From Alphaproteobacteria bacterium (GTDB taxonomy: Bacteria > Pseudomonadota > Alphaproteobacteria > Caulobacterales > Hyphomonadaceae), in assembly GCA_018222605.1 (NCBI GenBank), contig JAAEZZ010000001.1, positions 412,088 to 476,087 on the forward strand: DNA of 64,000 nucleotides, given 5' to 3'. Each line of letters begins with the position of its first letter. Position 1 is the stretch's first letter. Positions 18,520 through 27,623 of this stretch are shown here, piece by piece. The notes beneath the pieces are model-generated. The model was not told where the DNA came from. It did no database searches and saw only the letters and a list, made by a program, of their open reading frames with translations. Position numbers and translations under genes: made by a program.

Positions 18520-19617
18520 ATGGGCTTCAAATGTGGCATCGTGGGCCTGCCGAATGTTGGCAAATCCACCCTGTTCAACGCCCTGACCCAAACGGCAGCG
18601 GCGCAGGCGGCAAACTATCCTTTCTGCACCATCGAGCCGAATGTCGGAGAAGTGGCCGTGCCGGAGCCGCGCCTGGCAAAGCTGGCCGAGATTGCCGGCT
18701 CCAAGGAAATCATTCCCGCGCGCATGAACTTTGTGGATATTGCCGGCCTGGTCGAGGGCGCCTCCAAGGGCGAGGGCCTGGGCAACAAATTCCTGGCCAA
18801 TATCCGCGAGACGGACGCCATCATCTATGTGCTGCGCTGTTTCGAGAATGATGACATTACACATGTCAGCGGCAAGGTGGACCCGATCGCCGACTATGAG
18901 GTCGTCGAGACCGAGCTGATGCTGGCTGACCTTGAGAGCCTGGAAAAGCGCAAAGCTGGCGTCATCAAGAAAGCCAATTCCGGCGATAAGGAAGCCAAGG
19001 CGCAGGTCGCCCTGATTGATCTGGCGCTGGCCGAACTGGTCGAAGGCCGCCCGGCCCGCCGCGCCGATGTCTCCAAGGACGACATGAAGGCCTGGAACAT
19101 GCTGCAGCTGCTGACGTCAAAGCCCGTCCTGTTCGTGGCCAATGTCGATGAAGAGAGCGCAGCAGAAGGCAATGAATACTCCAAGCGTGTCGTGGAACGC
19201 GCCGCCGAGGAGGGCGCAGCCTGTGTCGTCATCTCCGCCCAGATCGAAAGCGAGCTGGCCCTGCTGGATGATGATGACCGCGCCGAATATCTGGAAACGC
19301 TGGGCCTGGAAGAGCCGGGCCTGACCCGCCTGATCCATACCGGGTACAATCTGCTGGGCCTGCAGACCTATTTCACGGTTGGCCCGAAAGAGGCCCGCGC
19401 CTGGACCATCCGCGAAGGCTGGACGGCGCCGAAAGCGGCCGGTGTCATCCATGGTGACTTTGAGCGCGGTTTCATCCGCGCAGAAACTATCGCGTTTGAG
19501 GACTATGTTGCCTGTGGCGGCGAGACCGGCGCAAAAGATGCCGGCAAGATGCGCGCTGAAGGCAAGGAATACATCGTCCAGGACGGCGACGTGCTGCACT
19601 TCCGCTTCAACGTCTGA
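18520..19617 (+). CDS. ychF: redox-regulated ATPase YchF (OLA1/Obg-like)
   Basis: A 365-residue TRAFAC P-loop protein with G1 GLPNVGKST, switch and G3 region [21 protein letters not shown], and the C-terminal TGS domain that ends [20 protein letters not shown]. YchF hydrolyses ATP rather than GTP and associates with ribosomes in stress adaptation. AGGAGG lies just before ATG 18520. It is transcribed divergently from the TIR gene; the frequently adjacent pth gene is not seen here. Confidence 0.97.
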   Translation: MGFKCGIVGLPNVGKSTLFNALTQTAAAQAANYPFCTIEPNVGEVAVPEPRLAKLAEIAGSKEIIPARMNFVDIAGLVEGASKGEGLGNKFLANIRETDAIIYVLRCFENDDITHVSGKVDPIADYEVVETELMLADLESLEKRKAGVIKKANSGDKEAKAQVALIDLALAELVEGRPARRADVSKDDMKAWNMLQLLTSKPVLFVANVDEESAAEGNEYSKRVVERAAEEGAACVVISAQIESELALLDDDDRAEYLETLGLEEPGLTRLIHTGYNLLGLQTYFTVGPKEARAWTIREGWTAPKAAGVIHGDFERGFIRAETIAFEDYVACGGETGAKDAGKMRAEGKEYIVQDGDVLHFRFNV

Positions 19618-19681
19618 TCACGCCCCTGCCCGGCCCTTCAGCCGGGTACTGCCGCCCCTGTTTCCAAGGCCTTTGACTGGC

Positions 19682-20773
19682 TCAAACCGCCTCTTTATCT
19701 AGCAGGTCCGTATTTGAAGCCACGATCGTGAGAGCGGGCCTGCCCGCCTTCGCGCGGGTAATGCTGTCAGCAATCCAGTCAAAGGATTGATTGACTCGCG
19801 CAACAGCATTGCGCTGCGCTGACAGCACGCTGGCACGGCCATCAGGTAGATAGAAATACGGGTTGGCTTCCCAGATCAGAATTGAACCATTTGGGCGCAG
19901 GCTGTAGTCCACTGCGGCAAAGTCCAGACCTATGGCGGACACGGCCCTGACAAGCTCCTCATGCCCTTTCGGCACTTCGGCAAAATACTTTTTATCCTCC
20001 TCGATCATCTCATCCAGCAAGTGACGGTGATAGCCAAGGCGACGCGCGAGATTGCGGCGCGGTCTCTCTTCGCGCGCGAAGAGAGAACTGGAGAGGCCGA
20101 CAATACGGTCCTTGGAGAAGAAGAGGTGGCTGCCGATCACACGATCCTGAAAGACGATCGCCCGCGCCTTGTGGTGAAAGCGACAGAACAGGCTGTCACT
20201 GTCCCAGCCAGCGCGGCGGTATTCATCGCGAACATCATAGCACTTCAAAACCACAGCCGGCAGAAGGGCTTCCAGATTGATACGCTCTGCATCCTTTTGG
20301 GACGTAATCCGAATCACATTTCTCTGGGCGTGTTCCTGATCGCTGCGGATCAGGCAGGGAAAACCCACTTGCTCAATCGCCAAGGTCAGCTCGCTGGCAT
20401 GCTCAACCGCAACCGCGCAGGCACTTGGCACATCATTTTCCTGCCAGATACGGGCCTGACGTGATTTGGTGGTCATGCTCAACGCATCGGGATGGTTGAT
20501 GATCTTGATGCCAGCGTCCTGGGCCGCCGTCGCGATCTCCAGGGCCTCCAGATAGCATTCCGGGTATTTCTGTTTCAGCGGGTCTCCCAGCCAGAAGATC
20601 ACCAGGGACACATTTGCAAGGTCCGGCTTGCCGGTGCCTGTCCGATGGATACGAATATCCATCAGAAGCGGATTATCTGTCATGGCCAGCCGACGCAGAA
20701 AGGCATCCCCTGTCGGGACGCAGCGCCCACGTTTTTCCCCATGTGCTACAACCAGAATATTACTATTGCTCAC
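19682..20773 (-). CDS. ATP-grasp domain protein
   Basis: A 363-residue protein of the ATP-grasp superfamily (RimK-like). An N-terminal pre-ATP-grasp fold (SNILVVAHGEKRGRC) is followed by INHPDALSMTTKSRQA, PCLIRSDQ and the C-terminal metal and phosphate motif GLDFAAVDYSLRPNGSILIWEANPYF. Such enzymes ligate a carboxylate to an amine or thiol using ATP, but neither substrate nor partner is evident. GTG 20773 is chosen with GGGAGAG upstream; a longer frame would run across the divergent crotonase start. It converges with ychF and is divergent from the crotonase gene. Confidence 0.72.
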   Translation of the reverse strand: MSNSNILVVAHGEKRGRCVPTGDAFLRRLAMTDNPLLMDIRIHRTGTGKPDLANVSLVIFWLGDPLKQKYPECYLEALEIATAAQDAGIKIINHPDALSMTTKSRQARIWQENDVPSACAVAVEHASELTLAIEQVGFPCLIRSDQEHAQRNVIRITSQKDAERINLEALLPAVVLKCYDVRDEYRRAGWDSDSLFCRFHHKARAIVFQDRVIGSHLFFSKDRIVGLSSSLFAREERPRRNLARRLGYHRHLLDEMIEEDKKYFAEVPKGHEELVRAVSAIGLDFAAVDYSLRPNGSILIWEANPYFYLPDGRASVLSAQRNAVARVNQSFDWIADSITRAKAGRPALTIVASNTDLLDKEAV

Positions 20774-20936
20774 CGGCTGATCTCTCCCGCGATCCCATAA
20801 GAATACAGGATAAGCTGTTTTGCTTGTCCCTCTGCATTCACTCAGGCAATCGCCATGCCAAAATCGGGGCTGGCCCTTGGGGGCCCACTGGCCTAAATCG
20901 GGGCACTCCCATTCGAACAGACAAGAGGCCCGCGCC

Positions 20937-21722
20937 ATGACGTCATCTTCCATTCGCCTGCAGCTAAATGACGAAACGGCCGAGATCATTCTGGACAAGC
21001 CGGAAAAGCGCAACGCGCTGTCATCCGACATGTGGGACGCAATCCCTGCCCTGGTCGATCAGGCCGTTGCCGAGAAGGCGGTGAAAGTGATCATCCTGCA
21101 TGGCGGCACGGCGGGCGCCTTCGCGGCGGGCGCAGACATTTCCGAGTTCGAGGTGATCTACGCCACGGAGGAAACGGCTCAGGCCTCCGCCGATACGATC
21201 ACGCGCGCAGTGAACAGCCTGGCCAATTGCCCGAAGCCGGTGATCGCATCCATTGAGGGGGCCTGTGTGGGCGGCGGCGTCAGCCTGGCGCTGGCGACGG
21301 ATTTGCGCATTGCGGCTGAGGGCTCGCGCTTTGCGGTGACACCGGCGCGGCTGGGCATCGTCTATCCGGCCGATGATACGCGCCGCCTGGCGGAAGTGGT
21401 TGGCGTGCCGAATGCCAAGGACATCCTGCTGACCGGCCGCCTGTTCGAGTGTGAGGAAGCCTTCCATATGGGGCTTATCAACCGGCTGGTGCCGAAGGGT
21501 GACGCGCTGAAGGCGGCATACGAGATGGCAGAGGCCATTGGCGCCGTCTCGCAATGGTCTACCCGCGCGATCAAGGAGATGTTTGAGGGCGTCAGCCAGG
21601 GCTGGGACAATGCCACGCCTGAGGCAAACGCGCTGTTCCTGAATGGCTTCACGAATGAAGACTTCAAGGACGGGCACAAGGCCTTCCTCGAGAAGCGGCC
21701 CGCAAAATTCACGTTTCGCTAG
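20937..21722 (+). CDS. enoyl-CoA hydratase/isomerase (crotonase) family protein
   Basis: A 261-residue crotonase-fold protein with the oxyanion-hole segments AAGADISEFE and GACVGGGVSLALATDLRIA. Both catalytic glutamates of rat enoyl-CoA hydratase are replaced. GGGCELAMMCD corresponds to GGGVSLALATD (Glu to Ser), and QPEILLG corresponds to TPARLG (Glu to Ala). It is therefore unlikely to be a standard hydratase; other crotonase activities such as thioester hydrolysis or decarboxylation fit better. AGAGG precedes ATG 20937. It stands alone between an ATP-grasp gene and an unknown gene. Confidence 0.85.
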   Translation: MTSSSIRLQLNDETAEIILDKPEKRNALSSDMWDAIPALVDQAVAEKAVKVIILHGGTAGAFAAGADISEFEVIYATEETAQASADTITRAVNSLANCPKPVIASIEGACVGGGVSLALATDLRIAAEGSRFAVTPARLGIVYPADDTRRLAEVVGVPNAKDILLTGRLFECEEAFHMGLINRLVPKGDALKAAYEMAEAIGAVSQWSTRAIKEMFEGVSQGWDNATPEANALFLNGFTNEDFKDGHKAFLEKRPAKFTFR

Positions 21723-21809
21723 GTGGACTGACCTTTCCGCCAGCTCGTTTGCCCGGCATGGCGGGGGCCATCCGGTGAGGTGAGCTGAATTCGGGCAGGA
21801 AGTTCCGTA

Positions 21810-22184
21810 TCAGGATGTGTCGGGGGCTGGCTCGCGGTATGCCGGGTACAGGTCTGCGAGGGCCGCGTGCAGGGCATCCACAAGCGCGCTCAGGATAAGC
21901 GGCTGGGCGTTCTCTGCGAACTCGGACGGCATGTCAGTGCCGAGCGCCGGGCGTTCCCACGCAGGCACGAGCGGCGCTTCATATGTGTAGAGATTTTTCG
22001 GTTTGGGCTTGCGGACGTCCGACACGTATTTGATGCGAACAAATCCGCAGCGCGTGACATTCAGGAGAAAGTCCTGCCCCGTCTCTTTCTGATGCGTCGC
22101 AATGGCCCAGAGCTGCAGCCAGAGCCACGGCCAGAAGACCGGGTGGACATAGGCATAGGCCGGGGCAAAGCGCGGATCAGACAT
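21810..22184 (-). CDS. hypothetical protein, 124 residues
   Basis: I do not recognise a family. The protein has an aromatic N-terminal segment AYVHPVFWPWLWLQLWAI that may be a membrane-associated or amphipathic helix, followed by a basic, beta-rich middle (CGFVRIKYVSDVRKPKPKN) and an acidic helical C-terminus. Codon use matches the neighbouring real genes. ATG 22184 is the natural start; no strong ribosome binding site precedes it. No operon partner. Confidence 0.55.
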   Translation of the reverse strand: MSDPRFAPAYAYVHPVFWPWLWLQLWAIATHQKETGQDFLLNVTRCGFVRIKYVSDVRKPKPKNLYTYEAPLVPAWERPALGTDMPSEFAENAQPLILSALVDALHAALADLYPAYREPAPDTS

Positions 22185-22285
22185 GGGCTGACTATACACC
22201 GGGTGCGGAGGGTGTCGGACAAGTTTATTTTTGCGGCAATGTTTGCTGCAGGTTGGGGCGGGTTTTTTGTGGGATAAGGGGCCCG

Positions 22286-22392
22286 CTCTGTCATCCCGGA
22301 ATTTGCGCCGCAAATATCCGGGACCCAGTACTGAGTTGCGACTACGACCTGGGTCCCGGATAAATCCTTGCGGGCTTTCCGGGATGACAGAG
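22286..22392. repeat. nested palindromic intergenic element (REP-like)
   Basis: A 107-bp imperfect palindrome. Outer arms CTCTGTCATCCCGGA (22286-22300) and TCCGGGATGACAGAG (22378-22392) match perfectly over 15 bp. Inner arms ATCCGGGACCCAG (22316-22328) and CTGGGTCCCGGAT (22349-22361) match over 13 bp. A small hairpin ATTTGCG-C-CGCAAAT fills 22301-22315. Such cruciform-like elements are dispersed in many alphaproteobacterial genomes; other copies cannot be checked here. Confidence 0.8.
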
Positions 22393-22412
22393 GGGCGTTT
22401 GTGCGCGTGCAG

Positions 22413-22438
22413 TCATCCTTCGACGTCGCTCGGGATGA
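22413..22438. repeat. short second palindromic remnant
   Basis: TCATCC (22413-22418) and GGATGA (22433-22438) flank a GC-rich centre containing TTCGAC and GCTCGG. It sits 20 bases beyond the large palindrome and resembles the TCATCC...GGATGA intergenic repeats common in Caulobacterales. Together these two repeats are the only structure seen in the 406-base gene-free stretch 22185-22590. Confidence 0.45.
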
Positions 22439-22590
22439 GCTCATGTTCTGGGGCGGTGACAAAGAGGTGAGCTTGCGCACAGTCCCCAGAAGCGCCATGC
22501 AGGAGATGAGCGTAAACACCGGAGGCCGCCATTCCGAATTCATCTTCCCCTCAGCCTGCGAGGACTGAGCAGCTTTCAGCTTATGAAAGC

Positions 22591-23337
22591 GTGGCCCTGC
22601 GGCATGTGGTGGGAGAGTTTTCGACGCGTGTCCTGCCCGTGCTTGAGAAGGATGACGTTCATGTCTGGCTACTGCCAAGCCCGTGCCCTGCGCCGGCAAT
22701 GGAGGCGCTGGCGAGCGTGCTCTCGGCACAAGAACGCGCGCGGGCCAAGCGTCTGGTCATGCCGGAGCACCGCGTGCGCTTCACCGCGTTTCATGGCCTG
22801 ACGCGGTACATCCTCAGCGCCTATGGTGCAGACGCGCCAGACGCGCTGAGCTTTGATCTTGGCCCGAAGGGCAAACCGGCGCTCGCCGCAAGTGACGGCA
22901 CGGCGCTGAGTTTCAATTTGTCTCATTCTGCTGACCTGGCGGTGCTGGCCGTCAGCCCTGAGGGAGAGCTGGGTGTGGACATTGAAGCGGTTCGCCAGAT
23001 CGATCAGATGCAGGCACTGGCCCGCAACACATTCGCGCCTGCCGAGACGGCCGCCATTCTGGCCTTATCTGAGGCGCAGCAAATGGAAGCCTTCCTGACC
23101 TGCTGGACTCGCAAGGAGGCCCTGATCAAGGCTGATGGCCGCGGCATGGGCGTGCCGCTGAAGGCGTTTGAGGTGGCGGTCGATCCAGCCGCCCCAGCCC
23201 GCCTGTTGCGCGCAAAGGGGAACGCCAAAAGCCTGCTTCAGTTTGAGTTGCAGGACCTGCCTGCCCTACCGGGCTACAAAGGCGCGCTGGCCATGAGCAG
23301 ACCGGGATGCGCTCTGAAATGCTTCCAACTGGTCTGA
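22591..23337 (+). CDS. 4'-phosphopantetheinyl transferase (Sfp/HetI type)
   Basis: A 248-residue enzyme that moves phosphopantetheine from CoA to a serine of carrier proteins. It shows LSFNLSHSADLAVLAV, the magnesium-binding GVDIEAV and the C-terminal FLTCWTRKEALIKADGRGM, all diagnostic for the two-domain Sfp type. No polyketide, peptide-synthetase or fatty-acid synthase gene adjoins it, so the carrier-protein partner is unknown. The start is GTG 22591; GTG 22606 is also possible. It converges on the universal stress protein gene with four bases between them. Confidence 0.9.
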   Translation: MALRHVVGEFSTRVLPVLEKDDVHVWLLPSPCPAPAMEALASVLSAQERARAKRLVMPEHRVRFTAFHGLTRYILSAYGADAPDALSFDLGPKGKPALAASDGTALSFNLSHSADLAVLAVSPEGELGVDIEAVRQIDQMQALARNTFAPAETAAILALSEAQQMEAFLTCWTRKEALIKADGRGMGVPLKAFEVAVDPAAPARLLRAKGNAKSLLQFELQDLPALPGYKGALAMSRPGCALKCFQLV

Positions 23338-23341
23338 TGCG

Positions 23342-23782
23342 CTAGCGGACAACAAAGACCGAGCATTTGGATTTCAGTGATATATTGGACGCCTTGGAGC
23401 CGAGCACATGCTCGACCAGCTTTGTCGGGCCGGACTGCAGGATGATGAGATCGATCTTGCGCTTCTCGGCGACGCGGACGACTTCATACACCACGGATTC
23501 ATGCACGGTGAACAAGGGCTCTATCGTGACACCCAGTTTCTCGGACTGGCGACGGGCATATTCCAGGAAATCCGGTTTGCGCTTCTCCGGCACATCCGCG
23601 ATGTGCTTGCCCAGCGGGTAGGCCACCGTCATCAGGGTAAGGTTGGCCGACATGGCTTTGGCCATCCATGCCGCCAGATTCAGCGCCTTGTCGGCATGGT
23701 CCTTATGCTTCATGTCGACCAGAACAAGGATGTTCTGTGCCTCGAAGTTCAGGTCTTCCAGCGTCACTTCCGTCTCTGACAT
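23342..23782 (-). CDS. universal stress protein (UspA family)
   Basis: A 146-residue single-domain Usp: NILVLVDMKHKDHADKALNLA at the N-terminus and a C-terminal nucleotide-binding region with VLGSKASNISLKSKCSVFVVR. It is the last gene of the four-gene DMSP operon. Its ribosome binding site GGAGGAATAG overlaps the stop codon of the BCCT gene and only two bases separate the genes. Usp proteins are known partners of compatible-solute transporters (TeaD regulates the TeaABC ectoine transporter), so control of the BCCT carrier is a reasonable inference. Confidence 0.88.
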   Translation of the reverse strand: MSETEVTLEDLNFEAQNILVLVDMKHKDHADKALNLAAWMAKAMSANLTLMTVAYPLGKHIADVPEKRKPDFLEYARRQSEKLGVTIEPLFTVHESVVYEVVRVAEKRKIDLIILQSGPTKLVEHVLGSKASNISLKSKCSVFVVR

Positions 23783-23784
23783 TC

Positions 23785-25386
23785 CTATTCCTCCTGGGCG
23801 GCAATCTGCGCCGCTTTCCTGGCTGTCCGCTTTTCGTCCAGTAATCCGAGTAGCAGGCTGACACATGCCAGCAACAGGATCAGCGCAAAAGGGGTCGCCG
23901 TTGCGATGATGCCATTCTGCAAGGATTTGAGGGTGGAGCGGCCACCGCCATACAAAAGCACGGAGGCGAGCGCCCCAAGCACGAACACCCAGAACAGGCG
24001 CTGCAACGCGGGAGAGGTCGTCTTGCCGCCTGCCGTAATGCTGTCAACGACAAGGGCGCCGGAGTCCGCCGAGGTCACGATAAAGACGAGCAGCAGAAGC
24101 AAGGACGCCAGCGCCGTAACGCCGAAGAATGGCATCTCCGACAGCATCTGGAACAGGACGAGCGAGACCTGGTCGATGCCCCCTGACAGAGCCGTGTCTT
24201 CCCCGTTAAAGATGTCAATGGCGGCCATGCCGAACGCGGTAAACCAGATGACGCTGATCAGGGCCGGCACGAGCAGCACGGCGGTGACAAAGGTGCGCAC
24301 GCTGCGGCCCCTTGAAATGCGGGCGATGAACATTCCCACAAAGGGCGACCAGGAAATCCACCACGCCCAGTAGAAGATCGTCCAGCCATGGAACCATTCG
24401 GTATCCTCACGGCCGACCCAGTTAATCAGCGAGGGCGCATCGATCAGATACGCGCCCAGATTTTCGAATATGCCGGTCAGGATGCTGACCGTGGGCCCGA
24501 AGAAGATAACAAACAGAAGCAGAAGAAAGGCGATGATCATGTTGAGATTGGACAGCAGCTTCACGCCGCCATCAACGCCGCGCCAGACAGAGATGCCGGC
24601 CACGCCTGTCATCACCAGGATCAGCACAACTTGCGCCGTAAGCCCCGCATCGAACCCTGCCAGAAAGCCAACCCCGGTCGCCGCCTGAGTGGCCCCAATA
24701 CCGATCGTGGTAGCAAGGCCAAAGACGGTGGAGATGACGGCCAGAATGTCGATGATGTGGCCCGGCCAGCCCCAGATACGCTCTCCGATCAGAGGGTAGA
24801 AGATGGAACGGATCGTCATAGGCAGGCCGCGGCTGTGCGCGAAATAGCCGAGCGACAGGCCGATGACGGCATAGATGCCCCAGGGCGACAGGCACCAGTG
24901 AAACAGCGTCGCGCTGAAGGCCAGGCGTCTCGCCTGCTCTGACTCTGCCGGAACATCCAGCGGCGTACCGAACCAGTCCGTATAGAAAGCAAGAGGCTCA
25001 GCCGCACCATAAAACATGAAGCCGATGCCGATACCGGCGGCAAACAGCATGGCGATCCAGGAGAAGAAGCCGAATTCCGGCTCTGCGTCCGGCCCGCCAA
25101 GCCGGATGGACCCGAGAGAGGAGACCGCAAGGCCAGCGCAAAACAGCACCATGGCCGTCGGGATCAAGGCGAAGAACCAATCCAGATTTATCAGCGTCGC
25201 GTCTTTCATGTCCGTCAGGACAGAGCGGACCGTATCCGGCATGGCGAGGGAGAGGCCGACAAAGCCGAGCACGATGGCAGCGCTGATGAAGAAAACGGGG
25301 TTGTGAACATCCAGACCTATGAAACGGACATTATCGTCGCCCACTGTATGGTCCGTATCGTAGGTATACTCGTTTTCATCCGTCAT
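23785..25386 (-). CDS. BCCT-family betaine/DMSP transporter
   Basis: A 533-residue carrier with about twelve TM helices. It has the BCCT core FFSWIAMLFAAGIGIGFMFYGAAEP and the conserved tryptophan-rich segment WTIFYWAWWISWSPFVGMFIARISRGR. BCCT proteins import trimethylammonium compounds and the sulfonium analogue DMSP with Na+ or H+. Directly downstream of a DMSP lyase gene, it is best read as a DddT-like DMSP importer, though glycine betaine or choline cannot be excluded. The N-terminal cytoplasmic tail is acidic, about 30 residues. GGTAGAG precedes ATG 25386. Confidence 0.9.
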   Translation of the reverse strand: MTDENEYTYDTDHTVGDDNVRFIGLDVHNPVFFISAAIVLGFVGLSLAMPDTVRSVLTDMKDATLINLDWFFALIPTAMVLFCAGLAVSSLGSIRLGGPDAEPEFGFFSWIAMLFAAGIGIGFMFYGAAEPLAFYTDWFGTPLDVPAESEQARRLAFSATLFHWCLSPWGIYAVIGLSLGYFAHSRGLPMTIRSIFYPLIGERIWGWPGHIIDILAVISTVFGLATTIGIGATQAATGVGFLAGFDAGLTAQVVLILVMTGVAGISVWRGVDGGVKLLSNLNMIIAFLLLLFVIFFGPTVSILTGIFENLGAYLIDAPSLINWVGREDTEWFHGWTIFYWAWWISWSPFVGMFIARISRGRSVRTFVTAVLLVPALISVIWFTAFGMAAIDIFNGEDTALSGGIDQVSLVLFQMLSEMPFFGVTALASLLLLLVFIVTSADSGALVVDSITAGGKTTSPALQRLFWVFVLGALASVLLYGGGRSTLKSLQNGIIATATPFALILLLACVSLLLGLLDEKRTARKAAQIAAQEE

Positions 25387-25466
25387 ATGCTCTACCGTTC
25401 ACTCTTCCATAATTCTTGTGCAGGGCGGAAACGGGCTCCGCGCTGGATGTCTCTGGCCAAGGGCAC

Positions 25467-26072
25467 TTATCGTGAGCCAGATCTCATTTGCGGCTCGGTG
25501 GCGATGTCTCCGGTCCATATCCAGGGCGCGAGCAGGACGTGCCCCTGGGTCTTCATCGCATGCGGCGCTCCGCTGGCGTGATAGACAACATCTCCGGCAG
25601 ATTTCGCCATAAACGGACCATCGTTCAGCGCCCAGAGAGACTGGGGCGTAAGGATCATATAGATCTCTGAGGCCGGATGCGTATGCCAATTGTACAAAAA
25701 GTCCGGCGCGATGAGCGTCAACCCTGCGGAATAGCCCTCTGCGCGCACCGGCGCATTGGGGCCAACAAGCTCAGCAAAGGCGCAATAAGCATCAAAATCC
25801 TCGCCCACATCCTCTATTGGATAGATGGAATCCCAGTAGAGCCGATCCTTGACATTGCGCAGTGCGGTCGCCGTCTTGCCGAAGCCTTCCGCCGCAGACA
25901 GATCCAGCGCAGCCTCAAACCATGTATCGACCACTGGTAGGGTGCGCGGGGAGAGTCCGTCCGCCCTGCCAGCCGTCAGTTCACGCTCCAGGGCGGACAT
26001 GACCAACCGGCCCGCGCCCTCGGGCACGCTATGGCCGATGGTGCCGGACAGGTGTTCCTGCAGGCAATTCAC
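25467..26072 (-). CDS. cytoplasmic cupin DMSP lyase (DddL/DddQ type)
   Basis: A protein of about 201 residues without signal peptide. It has the cupin metal motif NWHTHPASEIYMIL (H130, H132, E136 and Y138) and second-motif histidine H171 in SGAPHAMKT, and ends with LLAPWIWTGDI, a pattern I associate with the DddL/DddQ group. These enzymes cleave DMSP to dimethyl sulfide and acrylate, with a tyrosine acting as base. Its partner genes are the BCCT carrier 80 bases downstream and a second lyase nearby. The only canonical start is GTG 26072, yet a perfect AGGAG lies about 35 bases further upstream in the same open frame without ATG, GTG or TTG after it; the true start is uncertain. Confidence 0.82.
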   Translation of the reverse strand: MNCLQEHLSGTIGHSVPEGAGRLVMSALERELTAGRADGLSPRTLPVVDTWFEAALDLSAAEGFGKTATALRNVKDRLYWDSIYPIEDVGEDFDAYCAFAELVGPNAPVRAEGYSAGLTLIAPDFLYNWHTHPASEIYMILTPQSLWALNDGPFMAKSAGDVVYHASGAPHAMKTQGHVLLAPWIWTGDIATEPQMRSGSR

Positions 26073-26125
26073 TATGGCGGTGAATTCGGAAGGGATAACT
26101 ATACTCCTGAGGTTGGGTTAAGCGC

Positions 26126-27556
26126 CTAATGCCGCCTTATGCGTGAGGTCAAAACAGAGGTGATATGGGAAACCAGATACGCTACCATCAACAAAAGCAC
26201 CGCACCGCTGAACAGGATGGTCATGCGCAGAAGCGGCTTGATCAATCCAGTCACGTCATACAGCTCGATGACATCCGCCACGAGGCTGAAAATGGTCAGC
26301 GCCGTGAAGATGGCGATCAACGTGGCCGTGCGGTTCTGGATGATCCGATGTGCGCGATCTCTCAAAGTAAGGAGGTTCTCGGTCAGATCAGCATTGATCT
26401 TTTCGAGCGAGATGAGAAGATCATCTGACTCATAGGCGTCCCACACAGAAGTGTAGCGGATCCTGTCTTCGCCTTCCACGACAACTTTTTCGGGCTTTGC
26501 CTCAAACTTCAGGGTAGAGATGATACGTTTGTAGAACTCAAGCGCTTCATACTCCCGCCGAATGTCTGCCAGGCGCGCCTTCTTCTTTTCGGAATGCGAG
26601 GCAAGCAGAGAGAAGAGGCCCTCTGACGAACAGTAGAAGGCCGACCAGTACATATGCACCAAGGCCCACAGCATCTTGGTACGTTTGACCTCCCCCTCTT
26701 CACCGGTCAGGTCATTCATCACTGTGAAGGCACCATCCGAGAGGCTCTTGCCGACACGCTGGCAACTGGTTTCATTCCGGTTCACAACAGCCACCGCGCC
26801 CTCAAAGCCGACATGGCTGACCGGGATGCTGCTGGAGCCTGTCTGCCCCAGATTGCCGTTCACCTGGTTCAGGAATTTGGCCGCGAGTTGCTGGATGGCG
26901 TCGAGAGGCACCTCCACGCTCGCTGACGGGGTGTCTGAATTGATGAAAAGAACATTCCGACTGACCGGACCACACATCATGGAAGACCGCTTTGATATGA
27001 TATCCTGATCATAGGAGGGCTTCAGACGGTTTTCGAGGCCATCGCAATGCTTCTTTAGATACGCGCTGATCCGGCGGTCTATGTCTTCCAGATCAATCAG
27101 AGCGCTAGGCACGCCCGCCACCAATTCATCGACCACGCGCAGTTTGCAGACCTCAAATTTCGGTGTGAGCACCTCCAGAGATTCCGCCGTGATATTCTTG
27201 ATACCGATACAGATTTCGATATTGCCAATACCATAGTCGAAATAGTTAATCCGGCCAGACAAACCATCAAAATGGTCCGTGCCGATATGGTTTTGAATTT
27301 CTTCCACAAAGTCCGGCTTGAACTCAAATGGACACACAAGCTGGCCATACTTTCTGAAACGTATGGTGCGTGGCCGGGCAAATCTTTCAAGTTCCCACGG
27401 TGCCCCTTCGGCACCCTTGTTCAGTGCACCTTGCAACTTTTCCAGGAATTGCGGCCGTGCCTCCGGGCTCGTCGCAGGTACCGTTATGCTGGTCCAATAT
27501 GGCGCGACCAGAAAGATCTGCGCCCAAGGGTCAATTTTTGTCGGCCTGCAGTCCAT
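26126..27556 (-). CDS. unknown 476-residue protein with two C-terminal membrane helices
   Basis: I do not recognise a family. The soluble N-terminal part (about 400 residues) is mixed alpha/beta and ends in a long charged helical stretch (SEKKKARLADIRREYEALE). Two hydrophobic helices follow near the C-terminus: TATLIAIFTALTIFSLVADVI and MTILFSGAVLLLMVAYLVS. The layout, a long helical domain then two close TM segments, recalls CorA-like or sensory membrane proteins, but no GxN motif is seen. It is the first gene of the DMSP operon, 54 bases before the lyase. ATG 27556 has GGAG about 11 bases upstream. Confidence 0.7.
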   Translation of the reverse strand: MDCRPTKIDPWAQIFLVAPYWTSITVPATSPEARPQFLEKLQGALNKGAEGAPWELERFARPRTIRFRKYGQLVCPFEFKPDFVEEIQNHIGTDHFDGLSGRINYFDYGIGNIEICIGIKNITAESLEVLTPKFEVCKLRVVDELVAGVPSALIDLEDIDRRISAYLKKHCDGLENRLKPSYDQDIISKRSSMMCGPVSRNVLFINSDTPSASVEVPLDAIQQLAAKFLNQVNGNLGQTGSSSIPVSHVGFEGAVAVVNRNETSCQRVGKSLSDGAFTVMNDLTGEEGEVKRTKMLWALVHMYWSAFYCSSEGLFSLLASHSEKKKARLADIRREYEALEFYKRIISTLKFEAKPEKVVVEGEDRIRYTSVWDAYESDDLLISLEKINADLTENLLTLRDRAHRIIQNRTATLIAIFTALTIFSLVADVIELYDVTGLIKPLLRMTILFSGAVLLLMVAYLVSHITSVLTSRIRRH

Positions 27557-27623
27557 GAAAATTCCAGCTCCCTGTAAGCTATTTCTCTGCAACAGCCGAA
27601 AATGGCCGATTTGAAACGCTGAT

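Noticed and set aside
20774..21031. N-terminal extension of the ATP-grasp protein
   Set aside because: It runs across the crotonase start and promoter, and GTG 20773 has a good ribosome binding site.
22286..22438. CRISPR array
   Set aside because: The repeats are nested inverted arms, not regularly spaced direct repeats with spacers, and no cas genes are present.
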